From positions 328,001 through 392,000 of the forward strand of contig NZ_CP104550.1 in assembly GCF_025397995.1 (NCBI RefSeq): DNA of 64,000 nucleotides, written 5' to 3'. Under the pieces are notes generated by a model. That model was not told the DNA's origin. It saw only the letters and a list, made by a program, of their open reading frames with translations, and did no database searches. Made by a program: the position numbers and the translations under genes. This DNA comes from Methanothermobacter wolfeii (GTDB lineage Archaea > Methanobacteriota > Methanobacteria > Methanobacteriales > Methanothermobacteraceae). Shown here in pieces: positions 35,753-44,465 of this stretch (positions are counted from its first letter, which is position 1; every line of letters starts with the position of its first letter).

Positions 35753-36337
35753 ATGTACAACATATACGTATGTGGAGTTGGCGGTCAGGGAATCATAAAG
35801 ACATCTGTGATAATCGGCGAGGCAGCCATGAAGGAAGGCATGAACGTGGTTATGAGTGAGATACATGGAATGGCCCAGAGGGGTGGCGCAGTTTCCACCG
35901 AAATCAGGATAGGTGATGTTAAGGGGTCAATCATACCCGATGGAGAGGCGGACCTTGTGATAGCATTCGAGCCACTGGAGGCCCTGAGGGCGATTCCAAA
36001 GATCTCAGGTGGCTCAGATGTCATCATGAACACATCGATGATACCTCCCTTCAACCTGGTCAACAGCCTACACCCTTACCCCCCGGTTGAGGAGATAGTC
36101 GGGGCCCTGAATGAAAGGGCAGGGACCGTCAGGGCCTTCGATGCTGAAAGGATAGCTGTGGAGGCAGGCCATATAATGTCACTCAACATGGTCATGCTGG
36201 GTGCGGCGGCAGCCACAGGGAAACTCCCCATTGATAGGGATGTGATCATGGATTCAATGAAGGAGAACCTTCCCTCAGGGCTGCTTGATGTGAACGTGAG
36301 GGCCTTCAATGAGGGCTTCGGTGAAATGATGAAATGA
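35753..36337 (+). CDS. iorB: Indolepyruvate ferredoxin oxidoreductase, beta subunit
   Basis: 194 residues of the gamma-type domain of 2-oxoacid:ferredoxin oxidoreductases. The start [24 protein letters not shown] and the [19 protein letters not shown] motif are typical. It pairs with IorA in the cytoplasm. It starts one base after the iorA stop. The convergent ACT gene downstream is separated by a hairpin terminator. Confidence 0.95.
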   Translation: MYNIYVCGVGGQGIIKTSVIIGEAAMKEGMNVVMSEIHGMAQRGGAVSTEIRIGDVKGSIIPDGEADLVIAFEPLEALRAIPKISGGSDVIMNTSMIPPFNLVNSLHPYPPVEEIVGALNERAGTVRAFDAERIAVEAGHIMSLNMVMLGAAAATGKLPIDRDVIMDSMKENLPSGLLDVNVRAFNEGFGEMMK

Positions 36338-36458
36338 AGAATAAATGGTTTGATGTCTGGAGGATAAAGACATTCCTCCAGATCCATATTCCAGGGTCTA
36401 TGATTTTTTATTTCCATTCTGTCTGGTTTCAGGGGCTGTGGTTCTCTGATACGGAAAC

Positions 36459-36498
36459 AGTAAAAAAGAGCATCAGAGGATGTATATATCCTCTGATG
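36459..36498 (-). terminator. Hairpin-T-run terminator of the ACT gene
   Basis: CATCAGAGGAT - 6 bases - ATCCTCTGATG (36471-36498) is a perfect 11-base stem that includes the ACT stop codon. On the minus strand it is followed by CTCTTTTTTACTG, so it has the form of a bacterial intrinsic terminator. It may also stop reads coming from iorB. Confidence 0.7.
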
Positions 36499-36904
36499 AG
36501 AGTACCGGTATTCCTGCATCCTCAAGGGCGTTTATGCCATCATCCACGTTCTCTGTCCTGATGACAACAACCGCCTTTTCACCCTTCTTCTCAACAAAGG
36601 CATAGATGTACTCAACGTTTATGTCATGGTCTGTCAGGACAGCCAGTATCCCGTCAAGTCCCCCTGGTTCATCAGGGACCTCAACGGCTATCACATCATT
36701 GACCCTTACAACGAAGTTGTTTTCTTCCAGAACCTCCTTTGCCTTCACCGGGTCTGAGACTATCATGCGGAGTATCCCGAACTCGGAGGTATCCGCGATT
36801 GAAAGTGCCCGGATGTTTATCCCGGCCTCTGAAAGGGTGTGTATAGCGTTTTTCAGTCTCCCCTTTTTATTCTCAAGGAAAACAGATATCTGTTTGAGTT
36901 TCAT
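36473..36904 (-). CDS. Tandem ACT-domain protein
   Basis: 143 residues with two ACT units: residues 1-70 ([31 protein letters not shown]) and 71-143 ([33 protein letters not shown]). ACT domains bind amino acids and regulate enzymes or transcription. It lies between iorAB and paaK, so an aromatic amino acid is a likely ligand (inference). ATG at 36904 after GAGGTG is preferred to GTG 36913. It begins 22 bases after the paaK stop, suggesting cotranscription with paaK. Confidence 0.88.
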   Translation of the reverse strand: MKLKQISVFLENKKGRLKNAIHTLSEAGINIRALSIADTSEFGILRMIVSDPVKAKEVLEENNFVVRVNDVIAVEVPDEPGGLDGILAVLTDHDINVEYIYAFVEKKGEKAVVVIRTENVDDGINALEDAGIPVLSSEDIYIL

Positions 36905-36926
36905 AGAGAGCACCTCATATATTTAT

Positions 36927-38228
36927 TTAATCAAATTTCCTTTTATCTATAACCCTGACAGCCTTGCCCTCACTCCTCGGGAGGCTTCCCGGTTCAACCA
37001 GGGTCACGTTGACCCTTAAACCGATTTCGTTGTGGATATGTTTTTCTATCATGCGTTTGGCTTCCTCCACATGCTTGACCTCATCAGAGAAGAGCTCCGG
37101 TGACGCTTCAACCCTGACCTCCAGTTCATCAAGGAATTCTGGCCTAGTGACAACTATCTGGTAGTGGGGTTCAAGGCCCTTCACTCCAAGCAGCGCCCTT
37201 TCGATCTGGGATGGGAATACAATAACACCCCTTATCTTCAGCATGTCATCGCTTCGACCGGTAATCCTGTCCATCCTGACGAGTGTACGTCCGCAGCCGC
37301 ATGCTTCATTCCTCAGGGCGGTTATATCCTTTGTCCTGAACCTCAAGATGGGCATACCCTCCCTTGTGAGTGTTGTGAGTACCAGTTCACCCTTCCTCCC
37401 GTAGGGGAGTTTCTCAAGGGTCTTTGGGTCTATGATCTCGGGGTAGAAGTGGTCCTCAAATATGTGCAGACCGTTCTTTTCAGGGCATTCCTGAGCAACC
37501 CCGGGCCCTATTATCTCTGTAAGACCGTATATGTTGAGGGCGGTAAGGCCCAGCCTCTCCTCTATAGCATTTCTCATCTCCTCTGTCCACATTTCAGCCC
37601 CGAATATCCCTGACTTCAGGTTAAGGGCCCCTATGTCGACACCTTCATTTTCAAGGACCTCTGCAAGGTAGAGGGCGTAGGATGGTGTGCATGTTATCAC
37701 CGTTGTGCCAAAGTCCTGCATTATCTCAATCTGCCTCTTCGTGTTCCCTGCAGATATGGGTATGACAGTCGCCCCGATCCTCTGGGCACCGTAGTGAACT
37801 CCAAGACCACCGGTGAATAATCCGTAACCATAACAGTTCTGTATACGATCCTTTTTCGTCGCCATACCCATTGTAAGGGCCCTGGCCATCACCTCAGACC
37901 ATATCTCAAGGTCCTTCTTCGTGTACCCTGAGACAACGGGTTTTCCGGTGGTCCCTGATGATGTGTGCACCTCCACTATCTCCTCATCAGGCACCGCGAA
38001 CATACCGAAGGGGTAGGCTTCCCTCAGGTCATTCTTTGTTGTGAATGGCAGTTTAGAGATATCCTCAAGGGTCTCTATGTCCTCAGGAAACACGCCCGCT
38101 TCTGTTAAGCGCTTATGGTAATAAGGAACATTCTCATAGGCCCTTTTAACGGTTTTCTGGAGCCTTTTAAGCTGTAGTTCCTGTCTTTCTTCAGGGTCCA
38201 TGCATTCTGCTTCAGGGTTCCATATCAT
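36927..38228 (-). CDS. paaK: Phenylacetate-CoA ligase family enzyme
   Basis: 433 residues, adenylate-forming enzyme. The AMP-binding loop [11 protein letters not shown] is near residue 90, then [11 protein letters not shown], and the C-terminal [19 protein letters not shown] and KAVRVIDKR lysine region. It makes arylacetyl-CoA from arylacetate, ATP and CoA. Next to IorAB and an ACT protein this supports use of arylacetates for aromatic amino acid synthesis, as reported for methanogens. The ribosome binding site is weak. It is divergent from the symporter gene. Confidence 0.9.
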   Translation of the reverse strand: MIWNPEAECMDPEERQELQLKRLQKTVKRAYENVPYYHKRLTEAGVFPEDIETLEDISKLPFTTKNDLREAYPFGMFAVPDEEIVEVHTSSGTTGKPVVSGYTKKDLEIWSEVMARALTMGMATKKDRIQNCYGYGLFTGGLGVHYGAQRIGATVIPISAGNTKRQIEIMQDFGTTVITCTPSYALYLAEVLENEGVDIGALNLKSGIFGAEMWTEEMRNAIEERLGLTALNIYGLTEIIGPGVAQECPEKNGLHIFEDHFYPEIIDPKTLEKLPYGRKGELVLTTLTREGMPILRFRTKDITALRNEACGCGRTLVRMDRITGRSDDMLKIRGVIVFPSQIERALLGVKGLEPHYQIVVTRPEFLDELEVRVEASPELFSDEVKHVEEAKRMIEKHIHNEIGLRVNVTLVEPGSLPRSEGKAVRVIDKRKFD

Positions 38229-38333
38229 TTCAATCGCCTTAAATCAACTTTCTCTGGAATCTGTTTATAAAGACTTATATGCTAATTGTCATCATCATTA
38301 ATTATAATTTAATGGACTGAAGGAGGATTTAGG

Positions 38334-39923
38334 ATGGATCTTTTAATACTTGGTATCGTGGTTCTCATATACTTCCTTCTTACCGGGTATGTGGGTTATG
38401 TTGCCTGGCGGAGGACGGAGACCTCTGAGGACTACATGGTTGCCGATAGGAAGGCCCACCCCTATATTATGGCCATGAGCTATGGCGCCACCTTTATCAG
38501 TACCGCGGCGATAGTTGGTTTTGGCGGGATGGCCGGTGCCTTCGGGATGGGTATCCTGTGGCTTGTGTTCCTCAATATACTCGTCGGTATATTCATAGCA
38601 TTTGTGTTCTTTGGTAAGCGCACGAGGAAGATGGGGCATAACATGTCCGCCCTAACATTCCCCGAGTTTATCGGGAGAAGATTCAGGAGCCGTTTTCTCC
38701 AGTACTTTGGAGGGGCGATAATATTTCTGGGCATGCCACTCTACGCCTCTGTGGTCCTCATAGGAGCTGCAAGGTTCCTTGAGACGACGGTGAAAATAGA
38801 CTTCGGGATAGCCCTTATACTGATAGCGCTTATAGTTGCCGTTTATGTGGTTATGGGTGGTATAAAGGGTGTTATGTATACTGATGCCCTCCAGGGGACC
38901 ATAATGTTCCTTGGAATGATATTCCTTGTTGTTTCAACATACTATATACTGGGAGGGGTTGTTGAAGCCCACCAGGCACTCACAGGGATTTCAAATCTCA
39001 TACCTGCGGAGGCAAAGGCTGTTGGTGCAACTGGATGGACCAGTATGCCGGTTTATGGCAGTCCATACTGGTGGACCCTTCTGTCAACGATAATCCTGGG
39101 TGTGGGTGTGGGTGTTCTTGCACAGCCACAGCTCATTGTGAGGTTCATGACGGTGAAGTCCAACAGGGAACTCAACAGGGGTGTACTGATAGGGGCCCTC
39201 TTCATATTCGTAATGACCTGGAGCGCCTATGTTGTCGGAGCCCTGTCGAATGTGTATTTCTTCAGAAAGGCGGGGATGATTGCTGTTGAGGCTGCCGGTG
39301 GAAATGCTGATAAGATAATACCTGTCTTTATAAATTCCGCCATGCCAGAGTGGTTCTCATACATCTTCATGCTCACCCTTCTTTCTGCTGCCATGTCAAC
39401 CCTCAGTTCACAGTTCCATGTTCAGGGCACATCCATTGGAAGGGACGTCTACGAGACCATTATGAGGAGGAAGGGTGACAGGTCAGTTCTTATAACAAGG
39501 GTTGGTATCATCATCGCCATCCTGATAGCGGTTGTCCTCGGGTACATCCTCCCTGGAAGTATAATAGCGCAGGGAACAGCCCTCTTCTTCGGTATATGTG
39601 CAGCGTCCTTCCTTTCAGTGTATGCTGCGGCGCTGTTCTGGAAGAGGGCTACAAGGGAGGGTGCTATTGCAGGGATGGTCTCAGGCGCCCTTGTAAGCCT
39701 CTTCTGGCTGCTCTTCGAATACAAGAAGACTGCAATGGCCCTGGGGGTTACCAGGGTCATATTTGGAGGCCCTGTCATATCTTCAATGCCTTGGCCTGTT
39801 GTGGATCCTATACTGGTGGGTGTTCCTGTATCTGCTCTTATGCTTGTGGTTGTGAGTCTGATGACTGAGCCACCATCCAGGGAACACCTTGATAAATGTT
39901 TCAACGGAATAAAGGGAGTTTAA
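38334..39923 (+). CDS. Sodium:solute symporter (SSS family)
   Basis: 529 residues with about 13 hydrophobic helices of the SSS/LeuT fold. Family stretches include DYMVADRKAHPYIMAMSYGATFISTAAIVGFGG, MGGIKGVMYTDALQG and LSAAMSTLSSQFHV. The carried solute is not given by sequence; acetate, proline and pantothenate carriers are in the family. Divergence from paaK makes aryl acids a candidate. GGAGGATTTAGG precedes the ATG. A 63-residue partner gene follows. Confidence 0.88.
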   Translation: MDLLILGIVVLIYFLLTGYVGYVAWRRTETSEDYMVADRKAHPYIMAMSYGATFISTAAIVGFGGMAGAFGMGILWLVFLNILVGIFIAFVFFGKRTRKMGHNMSALTFPEFIGRRFRSRFLQYFGGAIIFLGMPLYASVVLIGAARFLETTVKIDFGIALILIALIVAVYVVMGGIKGVMYTDALQGTIMFLGMIFLVVSTYYILGGVVEAHQALTGISNLIPAEAKAVGATGWTSMPVYGSPYWWTLLSTIILGVGVGVLAQPQLIVRFMTVKSNRELNRGVLIGALFIFVMTWSAYVVGALSNVYFFRKAGMIAVEAAGGNADKIIPVFINSAMPEWFSYIFMLTLLSAAMSTLSSQFHVQGTSIGRDVYETIMRRKGDRSVLITRVGIIIAILIAVVLGYILPGSIIAQGTALFFGICAASFLSVYAAALFWKRATREGAIAGMVSGALVSLFWLLFEYKKTAMALGVTRVIFGGPVISSMPWPVVDPILVGVPVSALMLVVVSLMTEPPSREHLDKCFNGIKGV

Positions 39924-39947
39924 TTCAAGGGAGCGTGGTGGTTAAGG

Positions 39948-40139
39948 ATGGTTCTTGGAATACCTGACCCCTGGGTGTGGAGCGCATATCTGCTCTGCAT
40001 CCTCATAACCCTCTTCTGTGTTATCTATGGAGTCCTTAACTGGAACAGTGGAGGGGAGGATGAGGAAGAACAGATAATGGAAGAAATCAGATGGGAGGAA
40101 GAGGAGAGGAAAATGGAAGAGGATGAGCTGGGCCTCTAG
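39948..40139 (+). CDS. Small symporter-associated membrane protein
   Basis: 63 residues: one N-terminal transmembrane helix (residues ~9-31, WSAYLLCILITLFCVIYG), the turn LNWNSG, and a strongly acidic, Glu-rich helical tail. Small one-helix proteins of this type are found next to SSS symporters in archaea and bacteria, and are thought to be accessory subunits. It starts 24 bases after the symporter stop. Confidence 0.8.
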   Translation: MVLGIPDPWVWSAYLLCILITLFCVIYGVLNWNSGGEDEEEQIMEEIRWEEEERKMEEDELGL

Positions 40140-40201
40140 GCATGGCCTATCCATATATTCTGGACAGTGCTGTTCTTTTCTTTTCATATGATGTGGTTGA
40201 G

Positions 40202-40208
40202 TTTTTTT
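40202..40208 (+). terminator. T-run terminator after the symporter genes
   Basis: A T7 run 63 bases after the stop of the small partner gene, followed by further T-rich stretches. Archaeal polymerases stop at such oligo-T runs without a hairpin. Confidence 0.45.
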
Positions 40209-40251
40209 GAGATAAGTAAAATTCGGTTTTTTACATTTTTCAGTATCCTAT

Positions 40252-40259
40252 AAAAAAAA
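40252..40259 (-). terminator. T-run terminator after the YhgE-type gene
   Basis: Read on the minus strand this is a T8 run, six bases after the stop of the membrane protein gene at 40265. Confidence 0.45.
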
Positions 40260-40264
40260 TAAAA

Positions 40265-42157
40265 TTAGAAGAGACCGCTTTCTTCGAGTTTGCTTTCCAT
40301 CCAGTGGGCTCTTTTATCCATCTTCTCCTTGACAAGTACCGTTATGCAGAAGGCCATCACCGGGAAGACACTGAGAAGGGCAAGGTTCATCCAGTAGCTG
40401 CTCCAGATCACACCCCCAACAACCTCCCTCAGGGCGCCAACGGCATATGTGAGTGGAAGGTAGGGGTGTATTGCCTGGAAGAATGGCGGTAAAAGTTCCA
40501 CAGGGAATATCCCGCCTGTACCTGTGATCTGGAGTACCAGCAGTATTATTGATATGGCCTTACCCGCGTTACCCAAGGCTGATGTCAGGGAGTAGACTAT
40601 CAGCATGGAGCAGATACTGATGTAGACGGTTGTGAGTACAAAGAGTAACCTGCTGGTAAGCTGCACCCTCAGGAGCATGGCGCCGGCTGCAACCACAAGG
40701 GCATGGAAGATGGAGATTATCAGGAAGAGACCCATCCTTCCAAGGTAAACCTCTATGCTACTGTAATTACCTCTTGCACGCATGGTTATCATGGCAACCG
40801 CGATTATACCACCTATCCATAGTGATAGGGGTACATAGAATGGTGCAAGTGCTGATCCATAGTTCTCAACCGGATATATGTGCTGTTTCTCCATTTTAAC
40901 CGGGCTCTTGAAGTACTCCCTGACTGCGGAGGGATCTGTATCTGCAAGCCTTATGAGGCTGTCGATGTCATCCTCGCTGATTGAGTTCAGCTTCTGATTT
41001 GCCTCCTGGATCGCTGATCTGATAACAGGCCACTTTGAATTTGCAATGCCAAGTTTCGCTGATGCTTCACGCATTGAAGAGTCGATCCGGTCTTCATTTG
41101 CCATCAGCATGTTGATGGCGCTGTCCATCCTGTCAAGCGATGCCTTAAGCTGCACAAGACGGTTGCTTGTCTTCTTTGTTTTGAGGTCGGATTCAATGGC
41201 CTGGAGTATGCCCAGAACTTCACTGGCCTTCTGTATATTGGTGTCTATCTGATTTATGGCTGTTTTTAGCTGAGGATCGCCTGTGGCAGAATATAGGCTA
41301 CTTAAAACTGCTTTAAGGTACTTCAATGATGTTATGGCCTCTGATAGGTGTGTTTCCATGTTCTCTACTGTGGTAAGTGCCTTTTCAGGGTCCTTTCCAA
41401 TGTAACTTTCAAGCAGACTGTACTTTTCCCTTACGAAGTTTGAATTGTCCCTTATTTCAGGTAGATATCCCTTCAAACCTGACCAGAAGCTCTGCCCGGT
41501 CTGAAGGTCAGAATTGGCCCTTTTAAGTGTTTCATCTATATTCTGAATGTTTCCATTGAGTTCGTTGATGAAACTCTTTGTCTTCAGGAACTGGGCCTTG
41601 TTTGCCCTTGCAAGTTCACCTGCACTGCTTATCTTTCCGAATATGATGCCGTCTATGGTTTTAACGATCTCACTGTTTATCTTTGCCTGGAGCGCATCTG
41701 CACCGGCATTTGTTATCCTCGGAGCAACCGGGTTCAGCTTGTCGTTTACTATGTACTCGATCTTGGCCTGTCTGGGGGTGCCGTTCTTAATTGAAAGGAT
41801 ATCTGAACTGAAGTTTCCAGGGATTATCAGTACAGCGTAGTATTCTCCGCTTTTAAGTCCATCCATTGCTTTTCCTCTGTCAACGAACTGCCAGTCGAAG
41901 TTCCTGTTTTTTCTGAGTTCGTCTACAAGCTCTGTGCCTATGTTTATATGTTCACCGTTTAGAACCGCGCCGCGATCCTCATTTACAACAGCTACACTGA
42001 GATCTGATGTCCTTGAGTAGGGGTCAAGTGTTGCCTGTATGTTGAAGACAGCATAGAGTGCCGGTATACATATTATAACTGCAATGACGAAGAGAACAAC
42101 CGGACTGTTCTTTACCGTTTTCAGGTCATTTCTGAATATTTTCAGGGCATTTCTCAT
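40265..42157 (-). CDS. YhgE/Pip-family ABC-2-type membrane protein
   Basis: 630 residues. One N-terminal transmembrane helix (VVLFVIAVIICIPALYAVFNI), an extracytoplasmic helical domain of ~380 residues rich in coiled coil, and five or six C-terminal helices with the ABC-2 exporter pattern (ITGTGGIFPVELLPPFFQAIHPYLPLTYAVGALREV). YhgE/Pip proteins are phage receptors or secretion-associated in Gram-positive bacteria; the archaeal role is unknown and a bacterial origin is possible. No ATPase partner gene is adjacent. TGGAGGC lies upstream of the ATG. Confidence 0.85.
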   Translation of the reverse strand: MRNALKIFRNDLKTVKNSPVVLFVIAVIICIPALYAVFNIQATLDPYSRTSDLSVAVVNEDRGAVLNGEHINIGTELVDELRKNRNFDWQFVDRGKAMDGLKSGEYYAVLIIPGNFSSDILSIKNGTPRQAKIEYIVNDKLNPVAPRITNAGADALQAKINSEIVKTIDGIIFGKISSAGELARANKAQFLKTKSFINELNGNIQNIDETLKRANSDLQTGQSFWSGLKGYLPEIRDNSNFVREKYSLLESYIGKDPEKALTTVENMETHLSEAITSLKYLKAVLSSLYSATGDPQLKTAINQIDTNIQKASEVLGILQAIESDLKTKKTSNRLVQLKASLDRMDSAINMLMANEDRIDSSMREASAKLGIANSKWPVIRSAIQEANQKLNSISEDDIDSLIRLADTDPSAVREYFKSPVKMEKQHIYPVENYGSALAPFYVPLSLWIGGIIAVAMITMRARGNYSSIEVYLGRMGLFLIISIFHALVVAAGAMLLRVQLTSRLLFVLTTVYISICSMLIVYSLTSALGNAGKAISIILLVLQITGTGGIFPVELLPPFFQAIHPYLPLTYAVGALREVVGGVIWSSYWMNLALLSVFPVMAFCITVLVKEKMDKRAHWMESKLEESGLF

Positions 42158-42290
42158 GGATTCTCTGCCTCCAAAAAATAAAGTTTATTTTTGTAAGAAA
42201 AAGTTTAAGGGTCATCAACCTATATAAAGGTTTCCCTCAGGAGGAGCTCATGCTTTCAGGAACCCCGACGGCTCTTGGGTTTGACTTAGA

Positions 42291-42298
42291 TTTTTATA
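42291..42298 (+). promoter_or_regulatory. TATA box of the PRC-barrel gene
   Basis: TTTTTATA lies about 55 bases before the ATG at 42350; transcription should start near 42320. Confidence 0.5.
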
Positions 42299-42349
42299 CT
42301 CAGAAAACCAAGAGTAATATTATGAGTTAGTTATCTGGATGGTGGTACC

Positions 42350-42583
42350 ATGAGAATAGTTGAAGATATAGTAGGTAAAGAGGTTCTTGACAGTGCTGCA
42401 ACTGTTATAGGCAAGGTAAAGGATGTTGAGGTTGACATCGAATCCCAGACAATAGAGGCGCTGGTTCTTGGTAAGGGTGGAATATCAGAGGGTCTTGGCA
42501 TCTCCAAGGGTGAAACAATAGTGCCCTATGAGATGGTTAAGAAGATAGGTGACAAGATACTCCTCAAGGGAGGAGAGGAATAG
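42350..42583 (+). CDS. PRC-barrel domain protein
   Basis: 77 residues forming one PRC-barrel: VGKEVLDSAATVIGKVKDVEVDI at the start, VPYEMVKKIGDKILLK at the end. Such small barrels occur in many euryarchaea, where a division role (CdpB) has been reported for some PRC-barrel proteins; in RimM the fold binds ribosomal proteins. The role here is unknown. GGTGGT precedes the ATG. Confidence 0.85.
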   Translation: MRIVEDIVGKEVLDSAATVIGKVKDVEVDIESQTIEALVLGKGGISEGLGISKGETIVPYEMVKKIGDKILLKGGEE

Positions 42584-42612
42584 AACCTTATCTTTTTTAA
42601 GGGTGAAGAAAT

Positions 42613-42774
42613 TTGCATCTTAAGGGTATCTGCAGCCTCTGCGGGAGGGCAGATTTTCTTCACACATGCCGCCTCTGCGGTGCAAACGTGTGTTCAGAAT
42701 GTTACATTGCAGATATGGGAGTCTGTAGAATATGCCGGTCAAAAATTCAGAGAAGCTCAGAGAGACACTCATAA
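42613..42774 (+). CDS. 53-residue Cys-rich zinc protein overlapping pyrE
   Basis: A short frame from TTG 42613 to TAA 42774 encodes 53 residues with eight cysteines in CxxC pairs ([32 protein letters not shown]), the pattern of a double zinc ribbon or treble clef. GGTGA lies six bases before the TTG. The last 43 bases overlap the start of pyrE in another frame, so translation of the two may be coupled. Function is unknown; binding of RNA, DNA or a protein partner is typical of such ribbons. Confidence 0.75.
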   Translation: MHLKGICSLCGRADFLHTCRLCGANVCSECYIADMGVCRICRSKIQRSSERHS

Positions 42775-43268
42775 AACTCCTCAATGAAAGGGAGGTTATA
42801 AAACACGGGAAGTTCATTCTTTCGTCAGGAAGGGAGAGCGATTACTATGTTGATATCAAGAGGGCGGTCACGGACCCTGAGGTTCTCAGGGTAATAGCCC
42901 GCATGATAGCCCTGGAACTCATTGGTATAGACAGGGTTGCAGGACCCGCCCTTGGCGCGGTGCCCATTGCAACGGCAGTATCCCTTGAGTCAGATAAACC
43001 CCTCCTTATGATAAGGAAGGAGAAGAAGGGTTACGGCACATCAAAACTCATTGAGGGCGAACTTGTGGAGGGTGACAGGGTTGCTGTTGTGGAGGATGTG
43101 ACAACGACAGGAGCATCCCTCCTTAAGGCCATTGATGCAATCACCGGAAACGGAGGTATCGTTGAAAGGGCATTTGTTGTGGTGGACCGTGAGGAGGGAG
43201 CACTGGAGAAATTCAGGGAGAGGGGACTGGAACTTGTACCCCTGCTTTCTGTCTCTGATTTCAGATGA
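42732..43268 (+). CDS. pyrE: Orotate phosphoribosyltransferase
   Basis: 178 residues. The PRPP-binding loop is [18 protein letters not shown] near residues 116-133; the N-terminal [20 protein letters not shown] is typical of PyrE. It joins orotate to PRPP, giving OMP for pyrimidine synthesis. The ATG lies inside the small zinc protein gene. The moaB gene follows tail to tail with no gap. Confidence 0.93.
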   Translation: MPVKNSEKLRETLIKLLNEREVIKHGKFILSSGRESDYYVDIKRAVTDPEVLRVIARMIALELIGIDRVAGPALGAVPIATAVSLESDKPLLMIRKEKKGYGTSKLIEGELVEGDRVAVVEDVTTTGASLLKAIDAITGNGGIVERAFVVVDREEGALEKFRERGLELVPLLSVSDFR

Positions 43269-43799
43269 TCATTCCCTCAGGTGCTTTACAAGGTGCGGCA
43301 GTTCAGAGACCACAAGTTCAATTCCCAGTTTAACGGCGTTTGGGGAGCCGGGGAGTGCAAATATGAGGGTCCTCCTGTAGACCCCTGCAGTTGCCCTGCT
43401 AAGTATTGCACCGGCCCCGAGCTCCCTGAAGGTGAGGTGCCTGAATATCTCACCGAAACCATCAAGTTCCTTTTCAAAGAGTTCCTTAAGGGTTTCAACG
43501 GTTATATCCCTGCTCCCTATACCTGTGCCCCCTGTGGTGAAGATAACCGAGGCACCACCATCTATCAGCTGGTTGATGGTAGCCACCAGTCTGTCTGCAT
43601 CGTCGGGTATTATTATATGGTCCATGACAGAATAATCTTCAGAGAGGACATCAACCAGTGTTCTTCCTGAGATGTCACTTTCAGGGATTCCACCTTTCTT
43701 CATAAATTCTGAATACTTTGAGTCGCTGAGGGTTATGACCCCGCACCTGATGCTCCTGGGGGCATCCCTCCGGTGTTCCTCCATACTCGGACTTTTCAT
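43269..43799 (-). CDS. moaB: MoaB/Mog-type molybdopterin adenylyltransferase
   Basis: 176 residues. The MPT-binding motif is FTTGGTGIGSRDITVETL in the middle, then the end GSPNAVKLGIELVVSELPHLVKHL. The enzyme adenylates molybdopterin (or tungstopterin) before metal insertion, needed for formylmethanofuran dehydrogenase. ATG at 43799 has no clear binding site; ATG 43784 is an alternative. Confidence 0.9.
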   Translation of the reverse strand: MKSPSMEEHRRDAPRSIRCGVITLSDSKYSEFMKKGGIPESDISGRTLVDVLSEDYSVMDHIIIPDDADRLVATINQLIDGGASVIFTTGGTGIGSRDITVETLKELFEKELDGFGEIFRHLTFRELGAGAILSRATAGVYRRTLIFALPGSPNAVKLGIELVVSELPHLVKHLRE

Positions 43800-43958
43800 A
43801 TTAACCAGCCACTTTATTAATAATACATGTTCTATGTAACACAGTATTTATTGCAGCCACTGTTTATAAGTCTTTTGATTTTTCTGTCACTGAAAAGGTT
43901 TATATCTGGTTTTCTGACACCCGGAGAAAAGTAATAAAAATTTGTGACAGTTTGGTTG

Positions 43959-44042
43959 GGGTAGGGTTTGATATTGGATTGGAGGCGGTTTCAATTCCAA
44001 TTTAAAAGACCAGAATGAGTTTAAAAGTCCTGGACCCTACCC
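43959..44042. ncRNA. Candidate structured RNA
   Basis: GGGTAGGGT at 43959-43967 pairs perfectly with ACCCTACCC at 44034-44042. Inside, ATTGGATTG (43973-43981) pairs with CAA-T-TCCAAT (43992-44001), leaving a 10-base loop, and a shorter CCAG/CTGG hairpin follows (44010-44033). Together they make a three-way junction about 84 bases long. A TATA-like element about 50 bases upstream (near 43897) would allow plus-strand transcription. I do not recognise a family. Confidence 0.35.
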
Positions 44043-44079
44043 GAGTAGTATATATGATTAACACCATTTATAAAGTTTT

Positions 44080-44206
44080 CGCCAGTTAATTTAAACGGAT
44101 CAAATGGCATCCTATTACCTTTAAATGGGCTGAAAAACCTTAATTTCTAAAAAAGAAGGTTCCGATCCATTTCACTGAATTTTTTAGTAATACTTTTTAA
44201 CCGGCG
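44080..44206. repeat. 127-base nested inverted-repeat element
   Basis: CGCCAGTTAA at 44080-44089 and TTAACCGGCG at 44197-44206 form terminal inverted repeats (9 of 10 bases). Inside lie GGATC/GATCC (44097-44101, 44164-44168) and AACCTT/AAGGTT (44136-44141, 44156-44161), all nested. It could be a miniature inverted-repeat element or a long RNA hairpin. Confidence 0.4.
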
Positions 44207-44465
44207 ACAGATTATCCATAACATGCCACGGATATTATCCATGAAGGCTACCACCCTGAAGGTCCCCCTGATTATCCTGTGACATCCGTGCAGTACCCCT
44301 GATCCCCGACGGCTACTCTAATCTGGATCTCAGGTGTCATCAATGAGGTTTCATCAGCCAGCTCACCATGAAGGCCACCTTAAAAAACCTGGACCCATAC
44401 CCTCCTAACTGGCTCAGAAAATTAGATATGATAATTGCCTTCATAACAAGTGTAGAGTGATTTCC

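Larger units (their letters stand above)
43800..44456. other. 657-base gene-free region with foldable modules
   Basis: No protein gene is convincing on either strand. TATA-like elements occur near 43868 and 43897 (GGTTTATATC). Three blocks of nested inverted repeats are seen: 43959-44042, 44080-44206 and 44227-44290. CCATGAAGGCTACC (44239) recurs nearly unchanged at 44366, and CCTGGACCC at 44029 recurs at 44388. It may encode one or more non-coding RNAs, a long leader of nob1, or the decayed remains of an element. Confidence 0.6.

Noticed and set aside
43800-44456. RNase P RNA, tRNA or CRISPR in the gene-free stretch
   Set aside because: No conserved RNase P core, no tRNA T-loop or acceptor pairing, and no regularly spaced repeats.
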